Source: Actinomycetes bacterium
GTDB lineage: Bacteria > Actinomycetota > Coriobacteriia > Anaerosomatales > Anaerosomataceae
DNA length: 64,000 nt
NCBI GenBank assembly: GCA_022839745.1
Contig: JALHJB010000003.1
Coordinates: 75,852 to 139,851, forward strand
Direction of reading: 5' to 3'
Of this stretch, positions 43,552-52,011 are shown piece after piece; position 1 is the first letter of the stretch; each line of letters starts with the position of its first letter. Under the pieces are notes generated by a model. That model worked only from the letters and a program-made list of their open reading frames with translations. It did no database searches and was not told the origin of the DNA. A program made the translations under genes and the position numbers.

Positions 43552-45042
43552 TTACTCCTCGACCACGCCGCCATCAACAGGCGCTTCGAACCCGATGTCC
43601 TCCGGCGCACCGAGGAGGTCCGTGTACACCCCGCCGCACCGTTCCTCGATCTCAGCGGCCACGGCCTCCGCGGCACGTCGCCCCTGCTCCCCGTGACCCG
43701 CCTCGCGGGCTTGCGCGATGGCCTCGGTCAACCGGGCCCTCACGTCTTCGACCGTGGCGCCGTTCCGCGCCATCACGTAGGCCGCCCGGACCCGCGCGCC
43801 GGTGACACCCTGCTGGTCGCCGTCCAGGAGGGAGAGCGTCTCAGCCGTGGTCAGTTCGGTGACCGCATCGGTCATGTCCCCGGTGTCCGCGAGCATCTGC
43901 GCATGCAGTGCGCGTGCCCGCGACTCGATCATCGGGTTCGGTGTTGCCGCCACCGCGTCGAGCGCCTCCTGCGCGTGCTTGCGCGCCTGAGTGTCAAGGT
44001 GGCGCTCCCAGCACCACTGAGCGTGCGCGAGATAGACGGCGGACAGACGATCGAGCACCCCCGCTGTGCGGAACGCCACAGCGGCCTCCGTGAACTGGAA
44101 GTCGGGCGCAAAGTTCGACTGCTGCCCGCTCACCGCGACCGCCTGCTCGAGCAGACACTCACCGAGGGCAGCCTGGTCGTCGATCTCACGCAGGAGCGGT
44201 TCGGCCTCGCGCCACACCTCAAGCGCCTGGTCGACGAGCCCGAGCGTCTGCATGGCCCGCCCCTGCCGCACCAGTGCCCCAGCAAGACGCTGGTGATCCT
44301 CCAGATGGCGGAACGCCCGCGCGGCCTCGCCAAAGCAGTCAGCGGCCTTCGCATGGTCCCCCGCTCGCGTGTACGCGTAGCCGAGCGTCATCGTGACGGC
44401 GCCCACGAGATCCGCATCCTCCGCCTCGGAGGCGATGTCGAATGCCTTCCAGTACAGCTCGAGCGCCTCTTCGCCCTCACCGGCCCGCTCGCGCATGGCC
44501 CCCTGGGCTATGTGCACGCGCACGAGCACCTGATCAAGGTCGGCATCAACGGCGACGCGCTCCGCCTCGTCAAGCTGCTCCGAGGCCTCATCTGCCCGGC
44601 CCAGGCCCTCGAGCGCGACGCTCCAATTGAGTCGGGAGTCGATCTCCTCCTCCGCATCGCCCTCAAGCAGCGGGATGTACTCCTCATAGACAGCGGCAGC
44701 CTCTTCATAGCGCCGCTCTGCGGTGTACGCGATGCCGAGGTTGCCGAGCGCGATCACGAGCCTGCGCGCGTCGTCTGCCTCGCGCGCGAGATCGGCACCT
44801 TCAACGTACGCGTCGATCGACAGCGCGGTGTCGCCGCTCAGTGCGAGCGCCCAGCCGCGGTTGATGGCCGCACCGGCAGCAAGCGCCGTGAGACCCGCGC
44901 TGGTAGCCAGCCTGCCCGCCTCTTCGAAGGAGCTCATTCCCACGGCGTGCTCACCCGCGCGTACCTGGGTGATGCCGCGCTGCAACATCTCCTGGACGTG
45001 GACGGCGGTGTCTCCGGCGGCGTGCTCCGGCGTGGTGCTCAT
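43552..45042 (-). CDS. Tetratricopeptide-repeat protein within the ornithine cluster
   Basis: 496 residues made mostly of TPR-like helical pairs: GLTALAAGAAINRGWALALSGD, LGNLGIAYTAERRYEEAAAVYEEYI, LNWSVALEGLGRADEASEQLDEAE and more up to about 440. No enzymatic or DNA-binding domain or signal peptide is seen. ATG 45042 is preceded by GGAGG at 5 bases. It lies between oraE and the MutL-like gene in the same direction, so an assembly or regulatory scaffold for that pathway is possible, but not shown. Confidence 0.8.
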   Translation of the reverse strand: MSTTPEHAAGDTAVHVQEMLQRGITQVRAGEHAVGMSSFEEAGRLATSAGLTALAAGAAINRGWALALSGDTALSIDAYVEGADLAREADDARRLVIALGNLGIAYTAERRYEEAAAVYEEYIPLLEGDAEEEIDSRLNWSVALEGLGRADEASEQLDEAERVAVDADLDQVLVRVHIAQGAMRERAGEGEEALELYWKAFDIASEAEDADLVGAVTMTLGYAYTRAGDHAKAADCFGEAARAFRHLEDHQRLAGALVRQGRAMQTLGLVDQALEVWREAEPLLREIDDQAALGECLLEQAVAVSGQQSNFAPDFQFTEAAVAFRTAGVLDRLSAVYLAHAQWCWERHLDTQARKHAQEALDAVAATPNPMIESRARALHAQMLADTGDMTDAVTELTTAETLSLLDGDQQGVTGARVRAAYVMARNGATVEDVRARLTEAIAQAREAGHGEQGRRAAEAVAAEIEERCGGVYTDLLGAPEDIGFEAPVDGGVVEE

Positions 45043-45138
45043 GTATGCCTCCATGTGTTCGGTACTGTGTGTGGATATGGATGAGCAGGGGCGCGCTTCA
45101 CGCGCGACCGCGCTGTGCGTATGGTAGCAGTCCGAGGA

Positions 45139-47460
45139 CTACAAGCCCCGTGTCTGCATCTCCCTCACCACGAAGCTCGCCACGTCGATACCCTTGGTCC
45201 TTCGCCCGAAGCCGGCGTCCATACCGCTCTCGCGGGCGATCTCGTCGGTCACCTGCGTGCCACCGCTGATGAGCAACAGCTTCTCACGCACGCCCTTCTC
45301 CTCGGCCAGGTCGGCGAGCTTGCCCATCATCTCGCGGTGCACGTCGGCGTGCGTGATGATCGTGGAGATGAGCACCACGCTCGCGGCGTGCTCGATGGCG
45401 GCGTCCAGCACCTTCTCGATCGGCACGCTCGTGCCGAGGTAGGTCACACCAAAGCCCCACTTCTCGAGCCCGCCGTGTTTGATGTCGATGATCTCACGCA
45501 TGCCCACCGAGTGCTCGTCGTTGCCCACGGTGGCGGCCACACACTTGAGGCCCCGCTCGTGCACGAAGTCGCGGATCTCCTCATCGGTGAGCACGTCGGG
45601 CGGCTCGGGGATCACGAGCGTTGCCGGATCGATCGCCACATCGAGGCGGCCCTTGAGCTCGATGAGCGTGCCCTCGGCGGGATGCATCACCCGCTTGTGG
45701 ATGACCTCGCAGTCGGTGAGGTTCATCGCTCGGCCAAGCTCGAGCGCCGCGGCTTCGGCCACCGCCTCGGCGGCCGGCAGGAACATCGTGACGGCGACGA
45801 TACCGTCGCCTGCCCACTCCACCTCCGGCTTGATGAGGCCCTTCTCGCGGAGTTCGGCGGTCTGCATAAGCCGCTGCGTGGCGTTGTCGGTGGGGTCGAG
45901 CTCATCGATGAACGGCACCTTGGCGTCATCACAGAAGGTACAGCCGCCGATCAGCGTGCACGCGGGCGATCCGGCCGGGGCGCCGTACGCCTCCAGCAGC
46001 TCAAGGTGGTTCTCGCCGAAATGGTGGCACACTGGCGCGAGGTAGTCGTCCGCGCGCGGTACGATCGAGCCTGCCGCCACACCGCCGGCGCCCTCGCGGG
46101 CGATGCCGTCATCGTGCGTCTCGGGATACTCGCCGCTGTCGACGAAGTACGCCTTCTCAACGCCCGCGAAGTACCCCCCGTCCTCCAGCATCGCCTCGAG
46201 GAAGAGCACCGCCCGCTCCTTGAGCTCGCGCACGCGATCCCTGAGCTCGGGATTGTCGCGGTCGATCTTCACCATCTCGCGCAGACCGTCCATGCCCACC
46301 AGCGACTGCTTGGCGGTATCCACGGCGGCGATGTTGTTGTAGTGCCACGGCACGTTCCGGCCCTCGTCCGGCGTTATCGTGGACTGGATATCCGCGGAGG
46401 TCAGCCTGGAGACCATGAGGTTCATCACGTGGCTCACCGTGGCGTCACGGCCGTCGGACTCCATATACCGGGTGTTCTGCTGCGCACGCATCTTGTAGCG
46501 GCCGAACAGATCGCGGAGCGCGACCGCGTACGGCAGGTCCATGCGCATGCACGGCGCCGGCGCCGCATCCGGCGGCACTGTCGAGAGCGCGATCAGCTCC
46601 GCGGGCATGCCCACAGCCTCGGAGAATGCGCAGTTGATGGCGTGCTGCACCAGCAGCTCAGGCATGACCTTCCAGGCCTTCACGGCCGTAGCGTTCGCGT
46701 TGTGGGCTCCGTCGATCTGCAAGATGCCGGCCGCCGCCATCACATGCTTGGCCACCGCGGCATCCACGAAGCTGCGGTACATGTTGATGTTGCGGTACAG
46801 CACGTTGTACTGCGGGTCCTGGTGCGCGCCGTTCACACCCTCCTCGGCGAACATCACGGCGATCTCAGGACCCGCCACGCCGCTCACGTAGCTGTGGAAG
46901 TTGATGGGCCGGCCGACCTCGTCCTCGATGAGGTCGAGCGCGCGGCGCGAGAGACGCACCTGCTTGCGGGTGACCGCAATGCCGCCCACGCCCTCCGGCG
47001 TACCCTCGATGAGGCCGTCCATGTGGCTTTGGCCGGCGGTGCGGATGACCATGATGTGGTCGGCCCCATGCCATGCCGCCATGCGCATGCGCCGAACATC
47101 GTCTTCCGGGCGACCCGAGGCGATCTCGGTGGTGATCACGCAGTCGGGCTGCGGGTCGATGTTCTCGAAGTAGTGCGCCGCGGGCAGCGGGACGCCGTTG
47201 GCGAGCGGCTCGGACGCCTCGTGGTAGGTGAACTCGTACGCCGTGAGTCCCGGCACGGCCCGGCGCCAGGTCCATCCGCTGCGCCGGGGGCGATAGTGCT
47301 CAAGACCATCAAGCAGCGCCTCGACATCGAGCTTGACACAGGGATCGATCGGCGGGTCGGCAGGCGGATGGCCGAGGCAGGGGCCGAGCGTCCGCTTGCC
47401 GGGTCCCGCACTATCGGATGGAGTCGCGGCGGACCGTGGCGCGTGCGCGTGTTCGCTCAT
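45139..47460 (-). CDS. oraE: D-ornithine 4,5-aminomutase, large subunit
   Basis: 773 residues. The body is a TIM barrel with DPCVKLDVEALLDGLEHY, TGQSHMDGL-like TAGQSHMDGLIEGTPEGVGG, VPWHYNNIAAVDTAKQSLVG and ARQ-type segments typical of OraE. The C-terminal Rossmann domain has DEHSVG (648-653), the DxHxxG B12-binding motif with His650 as cobalt ligand, and LLISGGTQ. With OraS it moves the amino group of D-ornithine from C5 to C4, using PLP and adenosylcobalamin, to give 2,4-diaminopentanoate. The ATG overlaps the OraS stop (ATGA). Confidence 0.95.
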   Translation of the reverse strand: MSEHAHAPRSAATPSDSAGPGKRTLGPCLGHPPADPPIDPCVKLDVEALLDGLEHYRPRRSGWTWRRAVPGLTAYEFTYHEASEPLANGVPLPAAHYFENIDPQPDCVITTEIASGRPEDDVRRMRMAAWHGADHIMVIRTAGQSHMDGLIEGTPEGVGGIAVTRKQVRLSRRALDLIEDEVGRPINFHSYVSGVAGPEIAVMFAEEGVNGAHQDPQYNVLYRNINMYRSFVDAAVAKHVMAAAGILQIDGAHNANATAVKAWKVMPELLVQHAINCAFSEAVGMPAELIALSTVPPDAAPAPCMRMDLPYAVALRDLFGRYKMRAQQNTRYMESDGRDATVSHVMNLMVSRLTSADIQSTITPDEGRNVPWHYNNIAAVDTAKQSLVGMDGLREMVKIDRDNPELRDRVRELKERAVLFLEAMLEDGGYFAGVEKAYFVDSGEYPETHDDGIAREGAGGVAAGSIVPRADDYLAPVCHHFGENHLELLEAYGAPAGSPACTLIGGCTFCDDAKVPFIDELDPTDNATQRLMQTAELREKGLIKPEVEWAGDGIVAVTMFLPAAEAVAEAAALELGRAMNLTDCEVIHKRVMHPAEGTLIELKGRLDVAIDPATLVIPEPPDVLTDEEIRDFVHERGLKCVAATVGNDEHSVGMREIIDIKHGGLEKWGFGVTYLGTSVPIEKVLDAAIEHAASVVLISTIITHADVHREMMGKLADLAEEKGVREKLLLISGGTQVTDEIARESGMDAGFGRRTKGIDVASFVVREMQTRGL

Positions 47461-47819
47461 CGCACGCCACCCCACGTACCTTCTGCTAGCTCCCACCCTT
47501 GTCCTTCGGCGAGGCGCCCGGCAGCCGTGGCGGCGTCAACGCCCCATTCCCGCATCGCATGCAGGACCACCTGTCCGGCTCCGTGCCCGAGAAGCCCCCG
47601 TACTTCGCACTCGGCCACGACCGCCTTGCATGTGACCGAGTCTACTCCCATCCGCATGAGAACGCTTCTCTCGATCGAGGGAGATGTATGCGTCCTCGCG
47701 AGTTCCACCATCGGATCGACGCACTGGCGGGCGAGTGTCCAGAAACGAGCCTCCAGCTCGGCGTCACTCAGCCCCTCAAGGTGCTTGCGCGCCTCGGCGA
47801 ACGTGTCCTCGCGTGCCAT
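47457..47819 (-). CDS. oraS: D-ornithine 4,5-aminomutase, small subunit
   Basis: 120 residues, as in other OraS proteins. REDTFAEARKHLEGLSDAELEARFWTLA, GVDSVTCKAVVAECEVRGLLGHGAG and VVLHAMREWGVDAATAAGRLAEGQGW show the helical OraS fold. It is required with OraE for activity. ATG 47819 is chosen over one 13 codons upstream because GGGAGGAG precedes it by 5 bases. First gene of the ora block. Upstream is the GTGTATGCAG motif shared with the ord promoter region. Confidence 0.92.
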   Translation of the reverse strand: MAREDTFAEARKHLEGLSDAELEARFWTLARQCVDPMVELARTHTSPSIERSVLMRMGVDSVTCKAVVAECEVRGLLGHGAGQVVLHAMREWGVDAATAAGRLAEGQGWELAEGTWGGVR

Positions 47820-47837
47820 GCAGGCTCCTCCCACTGC

Positions 47838-47860
47838 GTGTATGCAGTCCGGGTGCAAAC
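47838..47860. promoter_or_regulatory. Shared regulatory motif upstream of oraS
   Basis: GTGTATGCAG (47838-47847) and TGCAAAC (47854-47860) lie 18-41 bases before the oraS start. Both elements recur, same order and orientation, upstream of ord at 53039-53071, with 10 more bases between them. Confidence 0.55.
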
Positions 47861-47949
47861 TGATGCAAGCATAGCCGTCACGAGGCTACATTTGCTACCG
47901 CAAAAGGCCCTCGATCTTCACGCGCCACCCACGCTCAGTCTGCGGACCG

Positions 47950-48192
47950 TCAGGCATCCGCCCGCTCGAGGATGGACTTCACCTCTGCGAGCTTGGGCAG
48001 GCGCCCGGCAAGGCGCACTTCGCCGTTCACCACAAGGCCGGGTGTGGACATGAGGCCGTACTCCATGATGTCGGTGAGTTCCGTGACCTTCTCCACGGTG
48101 GCGTCGAGCCCCATCTCGTCCACGGCCGCGCGGACGGTCTTCTCCAGCTGCTTGCACTTGGCACACCCGGTGCCGAGGACCTTGATCTCCAT
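47950..48192 (-). CDS. Small thioredoxin-family protein (redox-active disulfide type)
   Basis: 80 residues. MEIKVLGTGCAKCKQLEKTV has the CxxC active site (Cys10-Ala-Lys-Cys13), and MSTPGLVVNGEVRLAGRLP the cis-Pro loop. This is the redox-active disulfide protein 2 / TM0996 type of mini-thioredoxin, often encoded with ArsR regulators and metalloid or metal transport genes. It lies 31 bases after the ArsR gene and is the last gene of this cassette. Confidence 0.88.
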   Translation of the reverse strand: MEIKVLGTGCAKCKQLEKTVRAAVDEMGLDATVEKVTELTDIMEYGLMSTPGLVVNGEVRLAGRLPKLAEVKSILERADA

Positions 48193-48223
48193 ATCGATAC
48201 CAGCTTTCCGGCCACGAGGGCCG

Positions 48224-48547
48224 CTAGAGTCCTTCGATCGCGGCGGCAACGGCAGACAGCACGTCGCGCCGCACCGTGTAGTACACCCATGTGCCGTCCT
48301 TGCGGGATGTGACAACGCCGGCGCCCCTGAGCGCTGCCATGTGGTGCGAGATCGTGGACGGCGCGAGCCCGAACCGTTCGGATAGCTTGCACGCACACAC
48401 CTCATCGGTGGCACAGCACGTCGTGCCGGCCTCGGGGGCACTCTCCACAAGGAAGCGGACGATCTCCCGCCGCTGCGCTGAGGCCAGGGCCTTGAGCGCG
48501 GCGTCGAGCTGCTCCTCGGTCAGCGTCTCAGCAACAGCCGCACGCAT
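48224..48547 (-). CDS. ArsR-family transcriptional regulator
   Basis: 107 residues. Winged helix with ALASAQRREIVRFLVESAP, CACKLSERFGLAPSTISHHMAALRGAGVVTSRKDGTWVYYTV. The pair of Cys in CCATDEVCACKL resembles the ELCVCDL metalloid site at the start of helix 3 and could sense As(III) or another thiophilic ion. ATG 48547 lies inside the end of the preceding 85-residue gene (20-base overlap). It may bind the CTTCGAT/ATCGAAG palindrome at the head of the operon. Confidence 0.92.
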   Translation of the reverse strand: MRAAVAETLTEEQLDAALKALASAQRREIVRFLVESAPEAGTTCCATDEVCACKLSERFGLAPSTISHHMAALRGAGVVTSRKDGTWVYYTVRRDVLSAVAAAIEGL

Positions 48548-48785
48548 CGCCGGTTCCTTCCCGCACTGCACGGACGATCGCCTCCAGGTCGACCCCGCCA
48601 TGGCAGACGACCCTCCCGTGGACGAGCACCATCGGGAACGACGCCTGCTCGGCGATCAGCACGTCCACAACGGCCGTGCGCTCACCACCCGGAAGCGAGT
48701 ACACATCACAGTCTACGACCGGCAGACGAAAGCCCTCGGCAACAAGGGCGGCCTCGATGACGTGGGCACGCCACGTCGAGGGCAT
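48528..48785 (-). CDS. Small thioredoxin-like protein with C-terminal Cys cluster
   Basis: 85 residues. VVDCDVYSLPGGERTAVVDVLIAEQASFPMVLVHGRVVCHGG has the pattern of the second half of a thioredoxin fold, with the cis-Pro in FPMVLV. There is no CxxC at the usual place. The tail DACGCC gives three Cys. No ribosome binding site is obvious for ATG 48785. It lies between a DUF2703 gene and ArsR in one operon, so a metalloid-handling role is inferred. Confidence 0.65.
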   Translation of the reverse strand: MPSTWRAHVIEAALVAEGFRLPVVDCDVYSLPGGERTAVVDVLIAEQASFPMVLVHGRVVCHGGVDLEAIVRAVREGTGDACGCC

Positions 48786-48854
48786 GTCTCAAGCCGAGCC
48801 TTCTGGCGCTGCGAACGCGACCTCCGAACCGGGGTCGCACATCAGGTCGCCGCC

Positions 48855-49427
48855 TCAACCGCAGCCAGGACCGGTCACGAGCGTGATCTCGGCCACAGCT
48901 GGCGCGCAGCAGGAGCGTGCGGAGCGGGCAGACCCCTCCTCGCTGTCCTCGCGCACAGACCGCGCTGCGGAGGCGTCGTCGGAGCCGACCCGCTCCGCTG
49001 CGCCGAGTCCAGCCGCAGCCATGATCGCGTCGAAGACCACATCGCGACCGACCGCCTCGGTGCGCACGCCGTCGACTTCGATCTCGCGGCAGCACACCGA
49101 TTCACCGACCAGATCGCTGCACGACGGACAGTCGCTCATCACGCTCACGCCACCCAGCCACTCCTCGGCCGGACGTCCGTTCACGAGCACGCGGTTGGAC
49201 TCCGCAAGTCGATCAGCGGTGAGCTCACGCTCAACGAACTCGAGCGCGGCAAGCGCTGAGGGCAGTGCCGCGCGGGCGTCGGCAACGGCGCTGCGCACGG
49301 CCTCACGGGTGTCCCCGCACCGGTCGCAGGTCTCACCATCTACGGTCAGATACTCGAACTCCACAAGCACGCGCGTCGGTGCGCTGCAGCAGTCGCCCAC
49401 GTCGGTTCCCTTCGATTCAACAGTCAT
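48855..49427 (-). CDS. DUF2703-family cysteine-rich protein of ArsR operon
   Basis: 190 residues. LVEFEYLTVDGETCDRCGDT, RVLVNGRPAEEWLG, SDCPSCSDLVGESVCCREIEVDG and DAIMAAAGL match DUF2703 proteins, which occur in arsenic resistance operons. The Cys clusters (CDRC, CPSC, CC) continue in a C-terminal extension ending SCCAPAV and GPGCG. The start could be ATG 49427 or 49442; neither has a good ribosome binding site, and the operator lies within 20-30 bases. First gene of a four-gene cassette inserted between the two ornithine blocks. Confidence 0.75.
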   Translation of the reverse strand: MTVESKGTDVGDCCSAPTRVLVEFEYLTVDGETCDRCGDTREAVRSAVADARAALPSALAALEFVERELTADRLAESNRVLVNGRPAEEWLGGVSVMSDCPSCSDLVGESVCCREIEVDGVRTEAVGRDVVFDAIMAAAGLGAAERVGSDDASAARSVREDSEEGSARSARSCCAPAVAEITLVTGPGCG

Positions 49428-49443
49428 TGAAGCACTGTCCATA

Positions 49444-49488
49444 CTTCGATACTCATCGAAGAATACGCTGTACACACGTCAGGCACAA
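49444..49488 (-). promoter_or_regulatory. Promoter with ArsR-type operator
   Basis: On the minus strand TTGTGC and TATTCT (49465-49460) are separated by 17 bases. The -10 touches a perfect inverted repeat CTTCGAT-n4-ATCGAAG (49444-49461) that covers the expected transcription start. This is a good site for repression by the ArsR protein of this operon. Confidence 0.75.
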
Positions 49489-49541
49489 CCCGAAGCAGGA
49501 CACGGATTGCCAGCGATCGCCAACGTGTCTGGCGGCTGTCG

Positions 49542-49937
49542 CTAGCGTCCGCCCGGTTCGTCCCTGGGCACGGCCACAACCGGACCCTCGGGAAGCTCGT
49601 CCACATCCGGCAGCGAGACATCCGCGCGCGTGCAGGGCGGATAGGGCTCCTCCCGAACGATGCGCGGCTTGGTCGCGCCGGTATCCCAGATCCTCTGCTC
49701 GCGATCGCGGTTCCACGGCGCCCTGTGGTTGAGCGGCATGTACGCATAGCCGTGCTTCTGCGCCTTCGCCATCTGCTCGATGGTGAGCACGTGCACACGG
49801 TCGCCACACCTGAGGCACTCGTAGAAGTAGTCCTTGTCGTCGCGCGCGAGCACCCATGCGTGCCCACCATGCGGCACCGCATCGCGGAATCGAGTGACCC
49901 CGCTCTCCTCCACCGTCGGCCTGTTCTTCGTACCCAT
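49542..49937 (-). CDS. Hypothetical protein with a zinc-ribbon-like CxxC
   Basis: 131 residues, family not recognised. FYECLRCGDRVHVLTIEQMAKAQKHGY contains a CxxCG knuckle. VSLPDVDELPEGPVVAVPRD is a Pro/Val-rich tail. ATG 49937 is preceded by AAAGGGCGG. It lies downstream of ortB, about 270 bases away, in the same direction, and before the ArsR cassette. Nothing links it clearly to either. Confidence 0.6.
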   Translation of the reverse strand: MGTKNRPTVEESGVTRFRDAVPHGGHAWVLARDDKDYFYECLRCGDRVHVLTIEQMAKAQKHGYAYMPLNHRAPWNRDREQRIWDTGATKPRIVREEPYPPCTRADVSLPDVDELPEGPVVAVPRDEPGGR

Positions 49938-50204
49938 CGTTGCACCGCCCTTTCCATCGGGCGGGGCGGCACAAGACGCAACGCGAGCCGACCCTCTGTC
50001 TGGGTCAGCTCGCCTGACCCACGCTTTAGCTGCACTTGTACCGCGCCCGCAAGCTGTAGCTTCAAATCGGCGCTTCTAGCTCTGACTCTCTGATGTCCTT
50101 CTGGTGCCCCTGCGATCACCTTTCACGTCCAGCGGCCCTGCTGTCCTGTCCGTGTTTCAACTGTGACACACTGGTCTGACATCGTCGGTCAGCCCCGTGT
50201 ACTC

Positions 50205-51617
50205 CTACCTCGCTCGCAACTCCGCGATGATCTCCTCCACCGCCGAAGGTGTGGTGTTGGTGTCCTCGGCGAGGAACACCACATCTTCCGGCGTGGGGTC
50301 GTACCCGGCTGGCGCGTGCTGCAGCGCGTTGCGGATGTACGAGCGGCGGAGCCTCGTGAGGTCGATGTCGCGGGCCCGGATCTGCTCGGGCCGCTCGGGG
50401 ATCACGATGGTCTTCCCCGGCGCGTTGTCCGCCGGGTCGCCCGCCCGGACCTCGATGCCCTGCGCCCTTGCGAACGCGAGTTGCGACCAGTGGTGCTTGC
50501 CAGCGCCGGTGTACTCGGTCTCCTGCACCACCACGGTCGCCTCAGTGGGCAGCTCCCGCGCGAGGGACATCGCGGCCGCCATCGCCGTGTTCCCGCTCGG
50601 CCCGCGCTCGAGGCCCTCGAGCTTGGAGAGCGCCTCGGTCACGTAGAAGACCTCGCCCTGCGTGACCGTGAGGTAGCGGTCCATGTACCTGAGCGACCGG
50701 GCGGCGTTGCGCGGCACGTCCGCACGGTCGGGCCACGTGGCGAACGGAACGCCGAACCCGGTGTGGCCGGTCGTGAAGCTCTTCCGGTTGAAGTCGGCGT
50801 CGCTTGCCATGTGGAGCCCTGAGAGGTCCACGCTCGCGCTCACGACCACGGTGTCGCGTGCGCCCATCCGCTCAAGCCCTCGCGCGGTGCCGGTGGTGTT
50901 ACCGCCGCCGGCGTGGGTCACCACCACATGCGTGGGCGGCGCGCCCGTGAGCGCGATCATCTCCTCGGCAAGCTCGGCGCCCAGGCTCTCGATCCCCGAT
51001 ACGCCGAACGGCGAGTAGAGCGATGCCGAGAGGTACCCGGTCTCATCGAGCAGCTCGAGCATGTGGAAGAAGAGCTCGGGCCCTACCGTCATCTGCACGA
51101 CCTCGGCGCCGAACGCCTCACAGATGCGCGACTTCTCCACGATCTCGGGCTGCCCCACATGCCGCGAGTCGAACGTCTCCTGACAGATGATGCACTTGAG
51201 TCCGGCGCGAGCGGCCTGGCTCGCCACCGCGGCGCCGTAGTTGCCCGACGTGGCCGCGATCACGCCGGCGTATCCCTTTTCGGCGGCAACGTGGATGCTC
51301 ATGCTCGCCCGCCGGTCCTTGAACGAGCCCGCCATGTTGGCGGCTTCGTCCTTCACGAAGATCCGCGCACCGTGGCCGGGCTCGGCGTAGGAACGCACCA
51401 GGTCGGTGAGGTTGCGAAGCTCGAGCAGCGGGGTGAGCCCCACGCCCGCCGCGCGCTGGATCGAACGGATCTGCTCCAGCGTGTACCCGTGGGCCGACAT
51501 CATGCCCTCGTAGTCGAATGCGATCGGACTACGCTCGAACCGCGCGTAGTCCATGCCAAGGGCGGCCTTCATGATCTCGCCCTTGCGGGCCATCACCTGT
51601 TCGTAGCGGGTCGCCAT
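50205..51617 (-). CDS. ortB: 2-amino-4-ketopentanoate thiolase, beta subunit (PLP)
   Basis: 470 residues, threonine-synthase-like fold-type II PLP enzyme. AGSFKDRRASMSIHVAAEKG holds the PLP Lys100, ATSGNYGAAVASQAARAGLKC the phosphate-binding loop, and HAGGGNTTGTARGLERMGA the Gly-rich strand. With OrtA it cleaves 2-amino-4-ketopentanoate with CoA to acetyl-CoA and alanine, the last step of ornithine oxidation. ATG 51617 lies one base after the OrtA stop; the frame's upstream extension is rejected. Confidence 0.94.
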   Translation of the reverse strand: MATRYEQVMARKGEIMKAALGMDYARFERSPIAFDYEGMMSAHGYTLEQIRSIQRAAGVGLTPLLELRNLTDLVRSYAEPGHGARIFVKDEAANMAGSFKDRRASMSIHVAAEKGYAGVIAATSGNYGAAVASQAARAGLKCIICQETFDSRHVGQPEIVEKSRICEAFGAEVVQMTVGPELFFHMLELLDETGYLSASLYSPFGVSGIESLGAELAEEMIALTGAPPTHVVVTHAGGGNTTGTARGLERMGARDTVVVSASVDLSGLHMASDADFNRKSFTTGHTGFGVPFATWPDRADVPRNAARSLRYMDRYLTVTQGEVFYVTEALSKLEGLERGPSGNTAMAAAMSLARELPTEATVVVQETEYTGAGKHHWSQLAFARAQGIEVRAGDPADNAPGKTIVIPERPEQIRARDIDLTRLRRSYIRNALQHAPAGYDPTPEDVVFLAEDTNTTPSAVEEIIAELRAR

Positions 51618-51618
51618 G

Positions 51619-51945
51619 CTACTCACCCGCCTTCGCCCGGTATGCCGACACGCGCGTCCTGAGGTCACGTCCGATGCCGACGATCTCAGCCGGCGGGGAC
51701 CCGAATGTGTGCGTGTAGCCAGGTTCGATCTCCGAGAGATGCCCCCGCACCACGCGCCCGCTCATCGTCTCCACGCTCAGCTCGTCACCGATCATCGCCG
51801 AGCCAAGGGCGAACCCCTTCACCCAGGCCCGCAGCGGCTGCGCCGCAGTGTCCTCGGGGATGCCTGAGGCGCGGTCTTCAGCAGACAACAAGACGTACTG
51901 CACCTCCACCCAGTTGCCCACACTGCATCGGATCAGGTCGGTCAT
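51619..51945 (-). CDS. ortA: 2-amino-4-ketopentanoate thiolase, alpha subunit
   Basis: 108 residues, the usual OrtA size. GNWVEVQYVLLSAEDRASGIPEDT, PLRAWVKGFALGSAMIGDELSVETMSGR and GHLSEIEPGYTHTFG are characteristic of the subunit. AGGGAG precedes ATG 51945. It lies between ord and ortB; 66 bases separate it from ord. Confidence 0.93.
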   Translation of the reverse strand: MTDLIRCSVGNWVEVQYVLLSAEDRASGIPEDTAAQPLRAWVKGFALGSAMIGDELSVETMSGRVVRGHLSEIEPGYTHTFGSPPAEIVGIGRDLRTRVSAYRAKAGE

Positions 51946-52011
51946 CGCTCGCTCCCTTGCTCGCACGCGCATGTCGGCCCCGCGAAGAGGGTGTACCCCT
52001 CCCGCAACGCT

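Noticed and set aside
42559..45084. 841-codon plus-strand open frame
   Set aside because: Antisense to the MutL-like and TPR genes; composition typical of a shadow frame.
45115..47874. 919-codon plus-strand open frame
   Set aside because: It is antisense to oraE/oraS, His/Arg/Val-rich, with no domain; a codon-bias shadow in GC-rich DNA.
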